DNA from: an uncultured Eubacterium sp. | GTDB taxonomy: Bacteria > Bacillota > Clostridia > Lachnospirales > Lachnospiraceae | Length of the DNA stretch: 51,733 nt | Assembly: GCA_910584345.1 (NCBI GenBank) | Contig: CAJTZX010000029.1 | Span: 1 to 51,733 of the forward strand | Reading direction: 5' to 3' | Shown here: positions 35,022 through 43,529 of the stretch, one piece after another | Layout: every line of letters starts with the position of its first letter | How positions within the stretch are numbered: the stretch's first letter is position 1 | Position numbers and translations under genes: made by a program | Notes under the pieces: generated by a model | Seen by the model: the letters and a program-made list of their open reading frames with translations, nothing else | Told to the model about the DNA's origin: nothing | Databases searched by the model: none

Positions 35022-35705
35022 TTATTTCTCATCCACGGTCCATACATATCCTAACCCATACACCGTTTTGATATACTGCGGTCTGGACGGGTCCTTTTCC
35101 AATTTGCCACGCAGACGCCGCACCGTTACAGAAAGCGCATTTTCATCCACATATTCTGCACCATCTGTCCAAATACGGTCAACCAGCGTTGCACGTTCTA
35201 TCGTAACACCCGGATTTTGAACAAGCACCTTTAATAATTTCTGCTCCGTTTTACTCAGTTCTAATTCGACAGTCCCTTTGCTAAATTTCATATCAGAAAA
35301 GTCAAACGTAAATTCGCCGAACCGGATGACCTCTTTTTGTTTTGTATAAAACCTGCGCAGCTGCGTATGTACTCTTGCCCGCAGTACTGCCAGGCTAAAC
35401 GGTTTTGTCACATAATCGTCTGCCCCTGACTCCAGTCCTGCCACAATATCGGTTTCCATATCATTTGCTGTCAGCAAAATAACCGGAACAGACGACACTT
35501 CACGGATTTCCTTTAAAAAATCCATACCGTTTCCATCTGGAAAATGAATATCCAAAATGATTAAATCACATACATTTTGACCCACAGTCTTTCTTGCTTC
35601 CCGTATCGTCCCGCAAGGCATAAAAAAAAGCTCTTCCGATTTTAATGCAAGACAAATCCCGTTGCAAAGCGCCTTATCATCCTCTACTACCATAATCTTT
35701 TTCAA
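35022..35705 (-). CDS. OmpR-family response regulator
   Basis: 227 residues from a TTG start at 35705, supported by AGGAGG 9 nt upstream. Receiver domain with acidic pair VVEDD (7-10), phosphoacceptor Asp 52 in IILDIHFPDGNG, and Lys in YVTKPFSLAVL, followed by a winged-helix DNA-binding domain (SKTEQKLLKVLVQNPG, then VTVRRLRGKLEKDPSRPQYIKTVYGLGYVW). Its gene lies between the kinase and the ABC genes, so the transporter is the likely target. Confidence 0.95.
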   Translation of the reverse strand: MKKIMVVEDDKALCNGICLALKSEELFFMPCGTIREARKTVGQNVCDLIILDIHFPDGNGMDFLKEIREVSSVPVILLTANDMETDIVAGLESGADDYVTKPFSLAVLRARVHTQLRRFYTKQKEVIRFGEFTFDFSDMKFSKGTVELELSKTEQKLLKVLVQNPGVTIERATLVDRIWTDGAEYVDENALSVTVRRLRGKLEKDPSRPQYIKTVYGLGYVWTVDEK

Positions 35706-35760
35706 ATGTAAAACCTCCTGATCTCTTCATTGCAGGCTGATGATTCTCTATGGAAGATTC

Positions 35761-36672
35761 CTATCGCTGCAATGGCAAATATACAAAAAAAGAACTCCCC
35801 ACTCCTACTACGGATTTTACTTTCATATACCCGTTTTCTCCCGCAAGAATCTGCCTTGCTAAATACAATCCGATACCAATACCTTCCTCCCCACAGACGT
35901 CTGTCCCACGATAAAACCGCTGGAAAATCCTGGCTGTTTCATCCTCTGAGATTCCAATTCCCGTATCTGCAATTTCAATACGTGCAAACAATTCCGTGTT
36001 TGTCAATGAAATTTTAATTTTTCCACCGTTCGGCGTATATTTGACTGCGTTATCCACAAGATTATAAATTGCCTCCACCGTCCACTTTCTGTCAAAATAT
36101 GCACAGAAATTGTCTTGCAGCGCAAGCTCCATTGTCTGTCCTTTACATGCCGCTTTTGCTGCAATCTGGCTTGCGGCTTCTTCCAGCATCGGAGAAATGA
36201 AGTCCCATTTCGGATGCAGCACAATCATTCCTGTTTCCAGCCTGGATGCTTTTACAAGTGAAGCAGTCAGAAAATTCAGCTTTTGCGCCTGCCTGCTGAT
36301 TTCCTGAACAAACGATTGCTCTTGCGGCTGCAGCTCTTTTTCTTCCAGCATTTGCACATACAACAGCAAATTTGCAACCGGTGTCTTTGTCTGATGGGAA
36401 ATATCCGCGATCAGCTGTTTGACTTTTTCTTTTTCTTCTGACATATTTTTCGCAGCCGCCTCAGATGCAGATAGATAATGCGCAAGCTTTGTTTCTACAG
36501 AAGAAAGCATACTTTCATCATAGACAGATTCCAGAAATTTTCCATCTGCCGCCTCTTCCAACATCGCATTCATATGTTCCATCAGTCTTCGCATATGGAT
36601 ACGTGTATACCATACCCAAATTGCGGATGCTAAAAACAAACCTGCAGATGCTAAAAACAGACATCGTTCCAT
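35761..36672 (-). CDS. Sensor histidine kinase with a minimal sensor
   Basis: 303 residues. A single N-terminal membrane segment (about 4-22) and almost no outside domain, then HisKA with His 93 in LIADISHQTKTPVANLLLYV and HATPase_c with NLVDNAVKYTPNGG, IADTGIGIS and GEEGIGIGLYLAR. Kinases with such short sensors often read the state of an ABC transporter rather than a free ligand, as in Bce-type modules, although this protein has one membrane segment where BceS has two. The kinase gene comes before the regulator gene, the reverse of the common order. Ribosome site GGAGGAG 8 nt upstream. Confidence 0.92.
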   Translation of the reverse strand: MERCLFLASAGLFLASAIWVWYTRIHMRRLMEHMNAMLEEAADGKFLESVYDESMLSSVETKLAHYLSASEAAAKNMSEEKEKVKQLIADISHQTKTPVANLLLYVQMLEEKELQPQEQSFVQEISRQAQKLNFLTASLVKASRLETGMIVLHPKWDFISPMLEEAASQIAAKAACKGQTMELALQDNFCAYFDRKWTVEAIYNLVDNAVKYTPNGGKIKISLTNTELFARIEIADTGIGISEDETARIFQRFYRGTDVCGEEGIGIGLYLARQILAGENGYMKVKSVVGVGSSFFVYLPLQR

Positions 36673-36702
36673 GTTTCATCTCCTCCGTTTTGGTAAATCA
36701 AA

Positions 36703-36732
36703 GGCAGCTATGTTTTATAAAACACAGCTGCC
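36703..36732 (-). terminator. Hairpin between chemoreceptor and kinase genes
   Basis: GGCAGCT (36703-36709) pairs with AGCTGCC (36726-36732), with further A/T pairs inside. It lies 12 nt past the chemoreceptor stop on the minus strand and is followed by a short T-containing run, so it could be a weak terminator. Confidence 0.5.
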
Positions 36733-36744
36733 AGATCATGCTAC

Positions 36745-38487
36745 TTATGATTCTACAGGAATCAGATTGCTCTCTTGTATATTTTCGTTGCTTTTTTTCA
36801 AAATAAATTGTCCGATCAAATCGTCTAATACAATCGACTGCGAAGATAATTCCTGGCTTGTTGCAGAAGCTTCTTGCGCTGTTGCTGCATTTGTCGATAC
36901 TACTTCTGAAATCTTGTTTACACCTATTTCTGCCTGCCGCATCGCCTCAGCCTGGTCTTCTACCATCGTCTTAAGATTTTTAGAAAAATCTGCGATCTGC
37001 TTAATTCCATCCACGACACCTGATATTGCAGTAGATGCGCGTTCTGCAGCCTGATTGCCTAATTCCACTTCCCGCACAGAGCCTTCAATCAGCTTTCTTG
37101 TATCAACTGCAGCCTTTGCACTTTGATCTGCAAGCTCTCTGATCTGTGCTGCCACTACCGCAAATCCACGTCCTGATTCACCGGCTCTGGCCGCCTCAAT
37201 CGAAGCATTTAACGACAGTAAATTCGTCTGCGACGCAATCGATTCGATTTCAGAAATAATATCTCCGATTCTTGTCGATGCATCATTGATACGTTTCATC
37301 GCCTGCATCAGCGTATTCATCTCTTCACGGCTGTTATCCGCCTCGTTTGCATAATGCTGTGCCTTCCTGTAAGATTCATCTGCATTTTGCGCGCTTTTTT
37401 GCATCGTTCCTGTGATATCACTAATCGTTGCATGAAGCTGCTGTACCGCACCAGCCTGCTCGGTTGCACCCTCTGCCAAATTCTGGGATGCAGCTGCGAC
37501 ATCATTAGAACCGGAGTTTACCTGGCTGGAAGTCTCACCGATCGCACATAACGTTTCTGTCATCTGGTCTCTAAGCCCTTTCATAGAGCCATACATTTTC
37601 TTAAAATCACCGGTATACTTTTCTTTAATCTTTGAGCTGACCGTATAATTTCCGCCTGCCATCTCTCCTAGTACTTCTTCTATATCATAAATAATCGCAC
37701 TAAGATTGCTCGCCATATGTATGACATGTTTTCCCATGTCTTCTACTTCATCTCCGGTATCTATTTGCGGAAAATCTCCCGACAAATCACCGACTGCAAA
37801 TGTCTCCAGACGTTCTCCTAGGTTCTGCAGCGGAACTGCGATTCTTTTTGCAATTTTTCCGCCGATCTGCAAAGATATCGCCATTGCTGCTCCAACTGCC
37901 ACAACAATAGCAACTGCTAATATCCATTTCAAAACGGAAAGCGTAGATGCTATTTTGTTTCCTTCTGTTACTTTCACTTGCAACAGTTCTTCCAGACCCT
38001 CATAGATGCTGTTATAAATACCTGCCAGGTCGTTCAATGCCATATCCTGCGCCTGTTTACACAGCTCTCGGTCAGTTGTGGCGCCCAGTTCCATAATTTC
38101 AGTATCCAGCTTCCAATACTCCTCCAGCTCAGCCAAAATTGTATCATAAGTTGCCCTGCCGCTCTTAGATACAATCGTATGTTCTACCTGAGATAAACTG
38201 TCTTCAAATTCCGTTTTTAATTGTTCATGCTGCTTTACAACAGCTTCTATCGCTTCCGGCTCATCATAGCCGATCGCTGCACGCAGCGAGGATCTGATAT
38301 CTGCAAATTCAAACATGGCTCTCCCAATATCTCCCTGAGCAAAGCCATAATTATTTAACGCATACGAATACCTGCCGGATATTACCATTACCGAAATTAA
38401 TGCAATGAGCGCTGCAACTGCAGTGATTGATGAAACAACAAAAAAAGACCTCTTAAGTCTTGTTTCTATTTTTTCCTTCTTTAACAT
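36745..38487 (-). CDS. Methyl-accepting chemotaxis protein with four-helix-bundle sensor
   Basis: 580 residues. Membrane segment 1 at about 14-36, a helical extracellular domain (about 37-190, 4HB_MCP-like), membrane segment 2 at about 190-212, HAMP (about 213-270), a second HAMP-like helical stretch, then the signalling domain with the hairpin SQTNLLSLNASIEAARAGES and GRGFAVVAAQIRELADQSAK. It does not share its sensor type with the receptor at 6245-7945. GGAGGAG about 9 nt before the ATG. The promoter at 38651-38678 leaves a leader of about 155 nt. Confidence 0.95.
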   Translation of the reverse strand: MLKKEKIETRLKRSFFVVSSITAVAALIALISVMVISGRYSYALNNYGFAQGDIGRAMFEFADIRSSLRAAIGYDEPEAIEAVVKQHEQLKTEFEDSLSQVEHTIVSKSGRATYDTILAELEEYWKLDTEIMELGATTDRELCKQAQDMALNDLAGIYNSIYEGLEELLQVKVTEGNKIASTLSVLKWILAVAIVVAVGAAMAISLQIGGKIAKRIAVPLQNLGERLETFAVGDLSGDFPQIDTGDEVEDMGKHVIHMASNLSAIIYDIEEVLGEMAGGNYTVSSKIKEKYTGDFKKMYGSMKGLRDQMTETLCAIGETSSQVNSGSNDVAAASQNLAEGATEQAGAVQQLHATISDITGTMQKSAQNADESYRKAQHYANEADNSREEMNTLMQAMKRINDASTRIGDIISEIESIASQTNLLSLNASIEAARAGESGRGFAVVAAQIRELADQSAKAAVDTRKLIEGSVREVELGNQAAERASTAISGVVDGIKQIADFSKNLKTMVEDQAEAMRQAEIGVNKISEVVSTNAATAQEASATSQELSSQSIVLDDLIGQFILKKSNENIQESNLIPVES

Positions 38488-38650
38488 GATCTACATACTC
38501 CTCCTTGCTTTACACCCCCCTTCCGCGCCAAAATCTTCTTGTTTTCGAACAAATGTAGCTGACGAAAGGTTTTCATTAACCTGGCTAACCATTTATATCC
38601 GAAAACAGGATATTGTTTCATATTTGCACAACAGGGGTAACTATGTATCT

Positions 38651-38678
38651 ATTTTAGCACATTAAATTTGTTTTTCAA
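38651..38678 (-). promoter_or_regulatory. Probable promoter of the second chemoreceptor
   Basis: On the minus strand TTGAAA (38678-38673), 16 nt, TAAAAT (38656-38651). The motif fits the main sigma factor; no sigma-28 (TAAA-N15-CCGATA) promoter was seen. The 5' leader from about 38645 to 38488 contains small hairpins (for example AGGTT-N6-AACCT) but no riboswitch class I can name. Confidence 0.5.
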
Positions 38679-38718
38679 GATAAATTTGTAAAATTATGTC
38701 TTTAGAAGCAAACAGAAT

Positions 38719-39030
38719 GTTACTATTCACGGGGGGGTGGACAAGTAACAAAGCAACAGTTTAGACAAAGTGTTGCTTTTGGGCCTCCCGGACGCTGGAT
38801 GAGGGAATCGGCCCTGTCTCACTGTTCCGGTTTCCAGAACGTAAGAATCCCTAAGCATTCTGCATTTAAGTTGTGGCACCGGACGGACGCGGCACCTAAT
38901 TCGCCCTGGCTTAACGCCAGCAGCTAAAGGTGCCGCTACGGCTTCGCCGCCTGTGTTTCGAGCAGAATACTAAGGGCTTCTAACATTCTTCCAAAGTCAC
39001 AATGAGACAGGGCCGATTCCCTCATCCAGC
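38719..39030. repeat. Long inverted-repeat intergenic element, copy B
   Basis: Bases 38719-38800 match the element at 1-116 (in inverse orientation), including 30 identical nt at 38750-38779. Here 38794-38821 and 39003-39030 form a perfect 28-bp inverted repeat around a 181-nt interior. The interior holds its own short hairpins (GGTGCC and GGCACC arms; ACGGCTTCGCCG near 38939) and the shared AAGCATTCTGCATTT. Arm sequences differ between copies A and B while their pairing is kept, which suggests that structure is selected or arms are gene-converted. No open frame of interest lies inside. Confidence 0.75.
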
Positions 39031-39109
39031 TGACTTTCTAAAGCATTCTGCGCAATGGGTTTTGATGAAATACCAGTTACAAACGGCATATATGCAGGAG
39101 GTGGCCAGA

Positions 39110-39148
39110 ATGACAATCAATGACTGCCTTAAAGACTATCATAATTAA
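39110..39148 (+). other. Very short frame with ribosome site, possible gene remnant
   Basis: MTINDCLKDYHN then TAA, with GGAGG 8 nt upstream. It ends 2 nt before the palindrome cluster at 39151. It may be the leftover start of a gene cut by the palindromic element, or chance. Confidence 0.25.
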
Positions 39149-39150
39149 TA

Positions 39151-39259
39151 CCGATATTTGCTGTAGTAGGAGCGCATTACTGCAGCAAATACCTAAAAAT
39201 ATCGGCATTAAAAAAATGTCGGCATAAGGGGCATAATGCCGATATCGGCATTATGCCCC
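39151..39259. repeat. Cluster of palindromes with alternative pairings
   Basis: 39155-39163 pairs with 39183-39191 (9 bp). CCGATAT at 39151-39157 can pair with ATATCGG at 39199-39205, which can also pair with CCGATAT at 39239-39245. 39228-39259 is a perfect 32-bp palindrome (GGGGCATAATGCCGAT and its complement). Such clusters resemble REP/BIME or MITE ends. It lies 256 nt before the Rpn-type nuclease gene; 39260-39514 between them shows no gene I can support. Confidence 0.8.
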
Positions 39260-39514
39260 AGCGGCTTCTGTAAAGATGCATAATTTCTCGCCGCAGTATT
39301 CCGCGCCGAGGGATGTAATCACAGTACCCCAGCCTGCGCTGAGCAGCGTTCCGGCTCCGATCCGTCGCCGGTTTTTGGAAGCTTTCCTAGGTGTTGTGGT
39401 ATCTATGGAAGATACCCGCCCTGCTGGTTACTGTGTCTGGAAATACACAAAAAAGGCAATAGTAAAATGCGTAAACATATGGTATGATAACAATGAAAGG
39501 GAGGCGATATTGTT

Positions 39515-40345
39515 ATGCATAAATTAAAACCTCTGAATGATTTTATTTTCGGGAAGACGTTTGGTGAAAAAGGTGATGAAGAACAGCTTCTGTCTCTGCT
39601 AAATGCGATCCTGGCGAAGACGAAACATAAGAAGCTTGTTAAAATCGAAATTGTGGAGCACCGGACATTCACGGCAGAGATTATAGGCGACAAGACAAGT
39701 ATCCTTGATATCCGTGCTGTAGCCGAGGACGGCACAAGGATCAACATTGAAGTTCAGTTACGGGATTACGGGAATATGGACAGGAGAAGCCTTTTCTACT
39801 GGAGCAGGGAGTTCGCAGGAGGGCTGGCGAAAGGCGAGGACTACAGCCTGCTGTCCAATGTGATTGCGATCAATATCGTTAATTTTGAGGCGGTGGCGGT
39901 TGATGATTTCCATACTGTGTTCCATCTCTGGGAAGATACCCACAGGGACTGCCTTCTGACGGATGCACTGGAAATACACTTCATTGATATGAAAAAGTTC
40001 AAGGCTCTGCCGGGCAAGGATATAAAGAACAATTCCCTTCACCGCTGGCTCACCTTTTTTGACCAGAACATTTCAGATGATACGCTAAAGGAGTTGATGG
40101 CTATGGATACAGCGATATATAAAGCGAATGAGAAAATGGAATTCCTGGCGAATGACAAAGAAGTGCTGCGGCTTTACCATTTGCGTGAGATGGCACAGAT
40201 TGACTATAACAGCGGCATGAAGAAGGCGAAGGATGAAAGAAGCATTGAAATTGCCGGGAATGCGTTAAGAATGAATATGCCTGTTGATGATATAATGAAA
40301 CTTACAGGGTTGTCACGGCAGCAAATAGAGGATATTAAAATTTAA
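39515..40345 (+). CDS. Rpn family PD-(D/E)XK nuclease / putative transposase
   Basis: 276 residues. KLKPLNDFIFGKTFGEKGDE at the start, then the nuclease core with ILDIRAVAEDGTRINIEVQL (Asp, then Glu-x-Gln) and YWSREFAGGLAKGEDY, typical of the Rpn/PDDEXK_2 group (PF12784). The C-terminal part (about 225-276) ends in a small helix-turn-helix-like unit, NMPVDDIMKLTGLSRQQIED. Escherichia coli Rpn proteins cut DNA and promote RecA-independent recombination. Start at 39515 with GGGAGG 8 nt upstream and an extended -10 (TGGTATGAT) near 39480. The stop overlaps that of the transposase remnant by 4 nt. Confidence 0.9.
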   Translation: MHKLKPLNDFIFGKTFGEKGDEEQLLSLLNAILAKTKHKKLVKIEIVEHRTFTAEIIGDKTSILDIRAVAEDGTRINIEVQLRDYGNMDRRSLFYWSREFAGGLAKGEDYSLLSNVIAINIVNFEAVAVDDFHTVFHLWEDTHRDCLLTDALEIHFIDMKKFKALPGKDIKNNSLHRWLTFFDQNISDDTLKELMAMDTAIYKANEKMEFLANDKEVLRLYHLREMAQIDYNSGMKKAKDERSIEIAGNALRMNMPVDDIMKLTGLSRQQIEDIKI

Positions 40346-41466
40346 TTCCTCTGATAACTAAAAACCTCTTGCGTTACAGTACCTGTTGCCGGATTTGTTC
40401 GGTATGAGATATTAATCAGATTGACCAGTATTTCAATCTCTTTGCGGCTGCGCACCATATAACTGCATAATGACCAGAATGTTTTCTGTTCGTAGTAGCT
40501 AACTTCGATTGGCCATCGAAAAACATACAGCATCAAAGGGATAAACTGCATGCGGTCACTCCCAGTCTGGTTTAGCGGGGCTTTTTCCTGCCATGCGCAA
40601 AATATTTGCAGCTGTTCCGGAGAAACTGTGCTGAAAAACAAACGCCTGCTGCCTTTTGTTTTATCAGCGGATGTGACAAACGCCAGGACTGTCCTTTTTC
40701 CAAAAATGTTAGCCAGGACACGGCGCACGGCCATATAATAATCCCCGATTTTTTCATCAGACAGCGTAAAATCGTTCTTAATGGATAGTTTTTTCCCATG
40801 CAGCGCAGGCCGCCTCCCCTTTTTCCCGTCCGCTGCGGCGGCAGGTCATAAATGACGGAATCAGACCTTGAATTTCCGATCAGGTCAAGGTTCTCATATT
40901 CGTCTACGATGGAAACAAGGTTCTTTTTTACATACCAGCTGTCACAGAGGATGAATAACATTTTTCCTGCTGCTGAATTCCGGCATCACCCTGCGGATCA
41001 TGGACGCGGCAAGCTCCAGTTTTGATTCCTTTTTCTGCCACATGCGGTATCCGAGCGGAACGGAAAGATAGTGGATCCTGCCTTTATTCCATACCGGGAC
41101 ACAGACCATTACGCTTACAAAACAGTGTCCGTTCAGATAGTTTGAGCCGTTATGCGCTGCATGGTCAAAAAGTTTAGAAACATCCTCAAATTTTTTGCCA
41201 AATTTCGGAACCATCGTGTCATCAATACAGAGAAAGACAGGCTGTGTCTGCAGTCTTTCAGGTATAAGCTTCAATGCCATGCCCGCAGTGACATTCATAA
41301 ATCCGGAATAATCTGCCTTTGCATAGGAGCAGGCATAGTAAAATGCATTCAGGGATTTTTTCGTGATCCCAGATAAAAAATGTCTGTACAAGGAACGGAT
41401 GGAACCCGCTGACTCCATAGCCAGAATAGATAACACCAGAAGAAACAGTGTTTCAATTGTCGGCAT
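40342..41466 (-). pseudogene. IS4-superfamily transposase, two frameshifts
   Basis: Three frames give one DDE transposase. 41466-40942: IETLFLLVLSILAMESAGSI, then FLCIDDTMVPKFGKKFED with the first catalytic Asp and HCFVSVMVCVPVW. A frameshift near 40950 (at an A5 run) leads to ILCDSWYVKKNLVSIVDEYE with the second Asp. Another near 40815 leads to a frame running to 40342 with YMAVRRVLANIFGKRTVLAF and YVFRWPIEVSYYEQK, an exact Y(2)R(3)E(6)K signature of IS4-type elements. No clear terminal inverted repeats or target duplication could be matched. The element appears dead, barring sequencing errors or double programmed frameshifting. Confidence 0.85.
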
Positions 41467-41546
41467 GGAAAAAGTTTTAAAATAAATATAAAAATAACGG
41501 TATAGTCTACCAATCAGATTGTTTTCGTTGATAATACGTCAGACGT

Positions 41547-41610
41547 ACAAGGTCACTCTCTTTCGTATAGTTTTGTTTGCAAACTTATTATACACCCGAA
41601 AGTGCCTTGT
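41547..41610 (+). terminator. Imperfect hairpin upstream of the MIF-like gene
   Basis: ACAAGG-N-CACT-N4-TTTCG at 41547-41565 pairs imperfectly with CGAAAGTGCCTTGT at 41597-41610, followed by GCGTTTTTATT. It could be a plus-strand terminator or the outer end of the insertion element. Confidence 0.4.
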
Positions 41611-41737
41611 GCGTTTTTATTATTCAAAAAGTTGTAAAGTGGTGTAGAAAAAACAAAAAATGATATAGTAAACGACTGCTAAAAGTGGTATGATAAAAAT
41701 GCCGAAATCAGGCAAGTAAGGAAAAGGAGCAAAAAAT

Positions 41738-42079
41738 ATGCCGTTTATTGATTCAAAAATCACAGTTAAAGTACCGGATGAAAAGAGAGAAGCAATAAAA
41801 ACAGAACTCGGGCAGGCAGTTTCTATTTTGAGTAAACCTGAGAGTTTTCTTATGGTTGGGTTTGATGATGAATATTGTCTGTATATGGGAGGAGACAGAC
41901 TGGAAAAAGGAGCATTTGTTGCGGTCAGCCTGTTTGGAAACGCTTCTTCTGCAGCCTGTGAGAAAATGACTGCTGAAATCTGCAGGATCTATGAGCAGCA
42001 GTTAGGAATACCGCAGGATAAAGTGTATGTATCTTATACCGGCATCCGCGATTGGGGCTGGAATGGAAGAAATTTATAG
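41738..42079 (+). CDS. MIF-like tautomerase
   Basis: 113 residues, the length of macrophage migration inhibitory factor. It begins MPFID, giving the N-terminal catalytic Pro after Met removal, and has SKPESFLMVGFDDEYCLYMG at the usual place of the MIF beta strand, then VAVSLFGNASSAACEKMTAE and VYVSYTGIRDWGWNGRN. MIF-type proteins tautomerise phenylpyruvate or hydroxyphenylpyruvate; the bacterial role is unclear. AAGGAG lies 9 nt upstream and an extended -10 (TGGTATGAT) near 41690. apt follows after 23 nt. Confidence 0.88.
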   Translation: MPFIDSKITVKVPDEKREAIKTELGQAVSILSKPESFLMVGFDDEYCLYMGGDRLEKGAFVAVSLFGNASSAACEKMTAEICRIYEQQLGIPQDKVYVSYTGIRDWGWNGRNL

Positions 42080-42102
42080 GATAAGAAGGAGAATGAGCAC
42101 TG

Positions 42103-42627
42103 ATGAAAAAGATGGAAGAATATGTAAGAGCAATACCGGATTTCCCGGAACCGGGAATTATATTTCGTGATGTAACGAGCGTCCTGCAGGATCCGGATGG
42201 ATTAAAGCTGGCAATTGATTCCATGATAAAATTGCTGGATGGTGTGGAATTTGACGTAATTGCAGGTACGGAGTCCAGAGGATTTATGTTTGGCGTTCCG
42301 ATTGCATATCAGCTGGGAAAAGCATTTGTTCCGGTACGTAAAAAGGGAAAGTTGCCTTGTGAAACAATTTCTGCAAAATACGATCTGGAATATGGTTCTG
42401 CAGAGATTGAAATGCATAAAGACGCGATAAAGCCGGGCCAGAAAGTCGTCTTAGTTGACGATCTGATTGCAACAGGCGGAACGCTTGCCGCAAGTATTGA
42501 ACTCATAGAAAAGCTTGGCGGTACTGTTTCTAAAGTTGTTTTACTGATGGAACTGGCTGGATTAAAAGGACGCGAGAAACTGACCGGATATGAAGTTGCA
42601 TCTGTAATTACATATGAAGGAAATTAA
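42103..42627 (+). CDS. apt: Adenine phosphoribosyltransferase
   Basis: 174 residues, typical length. YVRAIPDFPEPGIIFRDVTS near the start, IAGTESRGFMFGVPIAYQLG, FVPVRKKGKLPCETIS, and the PRPP loop VVLVDDLIATGGTLAASIEL. It salvages adenine to AMP. It is 23 nt after the MIF-like gene and shares its transcript. This contrasts with many Firmicutes where apt lies near relA. Confidence 0.96.
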   Translation: MKKMEEYVRAIPDFPEPGIIFRDVTSVLQDPDGLKLAIDSMIKLLDGVEFDVIAGTESRGFMFGVPIAYQLGKAFVPVRKKGKLPCETISAKYDLEYGSAEIEMHKDAIKPGQKVVLVDDLIATGGTLAASIELIEKLGGTVSKVVLLMELAGLKGREKLTGYEVASVITYEGN

Positions 42628-42687
42628 ACGGAAATGCTTTATTTCTGGGTTCTTATAAGAAATTAAAATATAGGAGTAGCGTAAAAA

Positions 42688-43005
42688 ATGGTAATTGTTA
42701 ATACAGATTATATTTCTGGTAAAGAACTGGAAATGCTCGGTATGGTGAAAGGAAGTACTATCCAGAGTAAAAATCTGGGGCATGATATCGGTCAGAGCTT
42801 TAAGACACTGGTCGGCGGTGAACTGAAATCTTACACAGAGATGATGAATGACGCAAGAGCGCTTGCCACCAGACGTATGGTAGAGGAAGCCGAAAAGCTT
42901 GGAGCAGATGCCGTCGTGAATGTGCGTTTTGCGTCGGCTTCTGTGATGGCTGGCGCTGCAGAGGTGATGGCGTATGGCACTGCAGTAAAATATAAAAGTG
43001 AATGA
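42688..43005 (+). CDS. YbjQ/UPF0145 family protein
   Basis: 105 residues, a single domain of the YbjQ (PF01906) family: MVIVNTDYISGKELEMLGMV, KGSTIQSKNLGHDIGQSFKT, and AEKLGADAVVNVRFASASVM. The fold forms pentamers; it was once called heavy-metal-binding, but the function is not settled. AGGAG 11 nt before the ATG. The stop overlaps the start of the glycosylase gene by 4 nt. Confidence 0.9.
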   Translation: MVIVNTDYISGKELEMLGMVKGSTIQSKNLGHDIGQSFKTLVGGELKSYTEMMNDARALATRRMVEEAEKLGADAVVNVRFASASVMAGAAEVMAYGTAVKYKSE

Positions 43006-43529
43006 ATGAAAAGCAACAAACACAAATAGCTATGGAAAAATACCAGACAATCAAACACACTTTTGAACCGGTATGGGATAAACAGTCTGAAGTTTTGATA
43101 CTTGGAACATTTCCTTCTGTAAAATCAAGGGAAAATCAGTTTTATTATGGCCACCCACAGAATCGTTTCTGGAAACTGATAGCTGCAATTTATGGGGAGC
43201 CGCTGCCGGAAACAATAGATGAGAAGAAAGAGCTGATCTTAAAACATCATCTTGCGGTCTGGGATGTGATAGACCAGTGTGACATTATAGGTTCTTCTGA
43301 CAGCAGTATTCGAAACGTGATTCCGACTGATCTGTCGGGATTGCTGGAAAAGAGCAGTATTCATACGGTGATTGCAAATGGTGCAAAAGCATATGAGCTG
43401 TATCAAAAGTATCAGATGGCTAAAACCGGTCTGAAAGTGCAAAAATTGCCGTCTACCAGTCCGGCAAATGCAGCATGGTCTTTTCAGCGGTTGCAGGAGG
43501 AGTGGGGCAGAGTGTTAAAAGGCTGTTAA
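43002..43529 (+). CDS. Hypoxanthine (deoxyinosine) DNA glycosylase-like, UDG superfamily
   Basis: 175 residues. UDG-superfamily fold with motif I LILGTFPSVKSRENQFYYGH, PQNRFWKLIAAIYG, and motif II LPSTSPANA near 148-156, matching the family named DNA-deoxyinosine glycosylase. It should remove hypoxanthine and perhaps uracil from DNA. The ATG at 43002 overlaps the YbjQ stop (ATGA); a second start at residue 11 (MEKYQT) is possible. It is followed, after a 276-nt gap and a new promoter, by another DNA-repair-type pair. Confidence 0.88.
   Translation: MNEKQQTQIAMEKYQTIKHTFEPVWDKQSEVLILGTFPSVKSRENQFYYGHPQNRFWKLIAAIYGEPLPETIDEKKELILKHHLAVWDVIDQCDIIGSSDSSIRNVIPTDLSGLLEKSSIHTVIANGAKAYELYQKYQMAKTGLKVQKLPSTSPANAAWSFQRLQEEWGRVLKGC

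Noticed and set aside
38488..38645. Possible c-di-GMP riboswitch in the chemoreceptor leader
   Set aside because: The leader is long and the gene type would fit, but the conserved GEMM-I core and tetraloop receptor could not be matched.
39276..39527. 83-residue plus-strand frame before the Rpn gene
   Set aside because: No ribosome site, composition unlike the neighbouring proteins, and its end overlaps the well-supported Rpn start.
40942..40961. Programmed frameshift in the transposase
   Set aside because: Programmed -1 shifting is known in insertion elements, but IS4-type transposases normally have one frame and two separate shifts would be needed, without a clear A6G-like slippery site.
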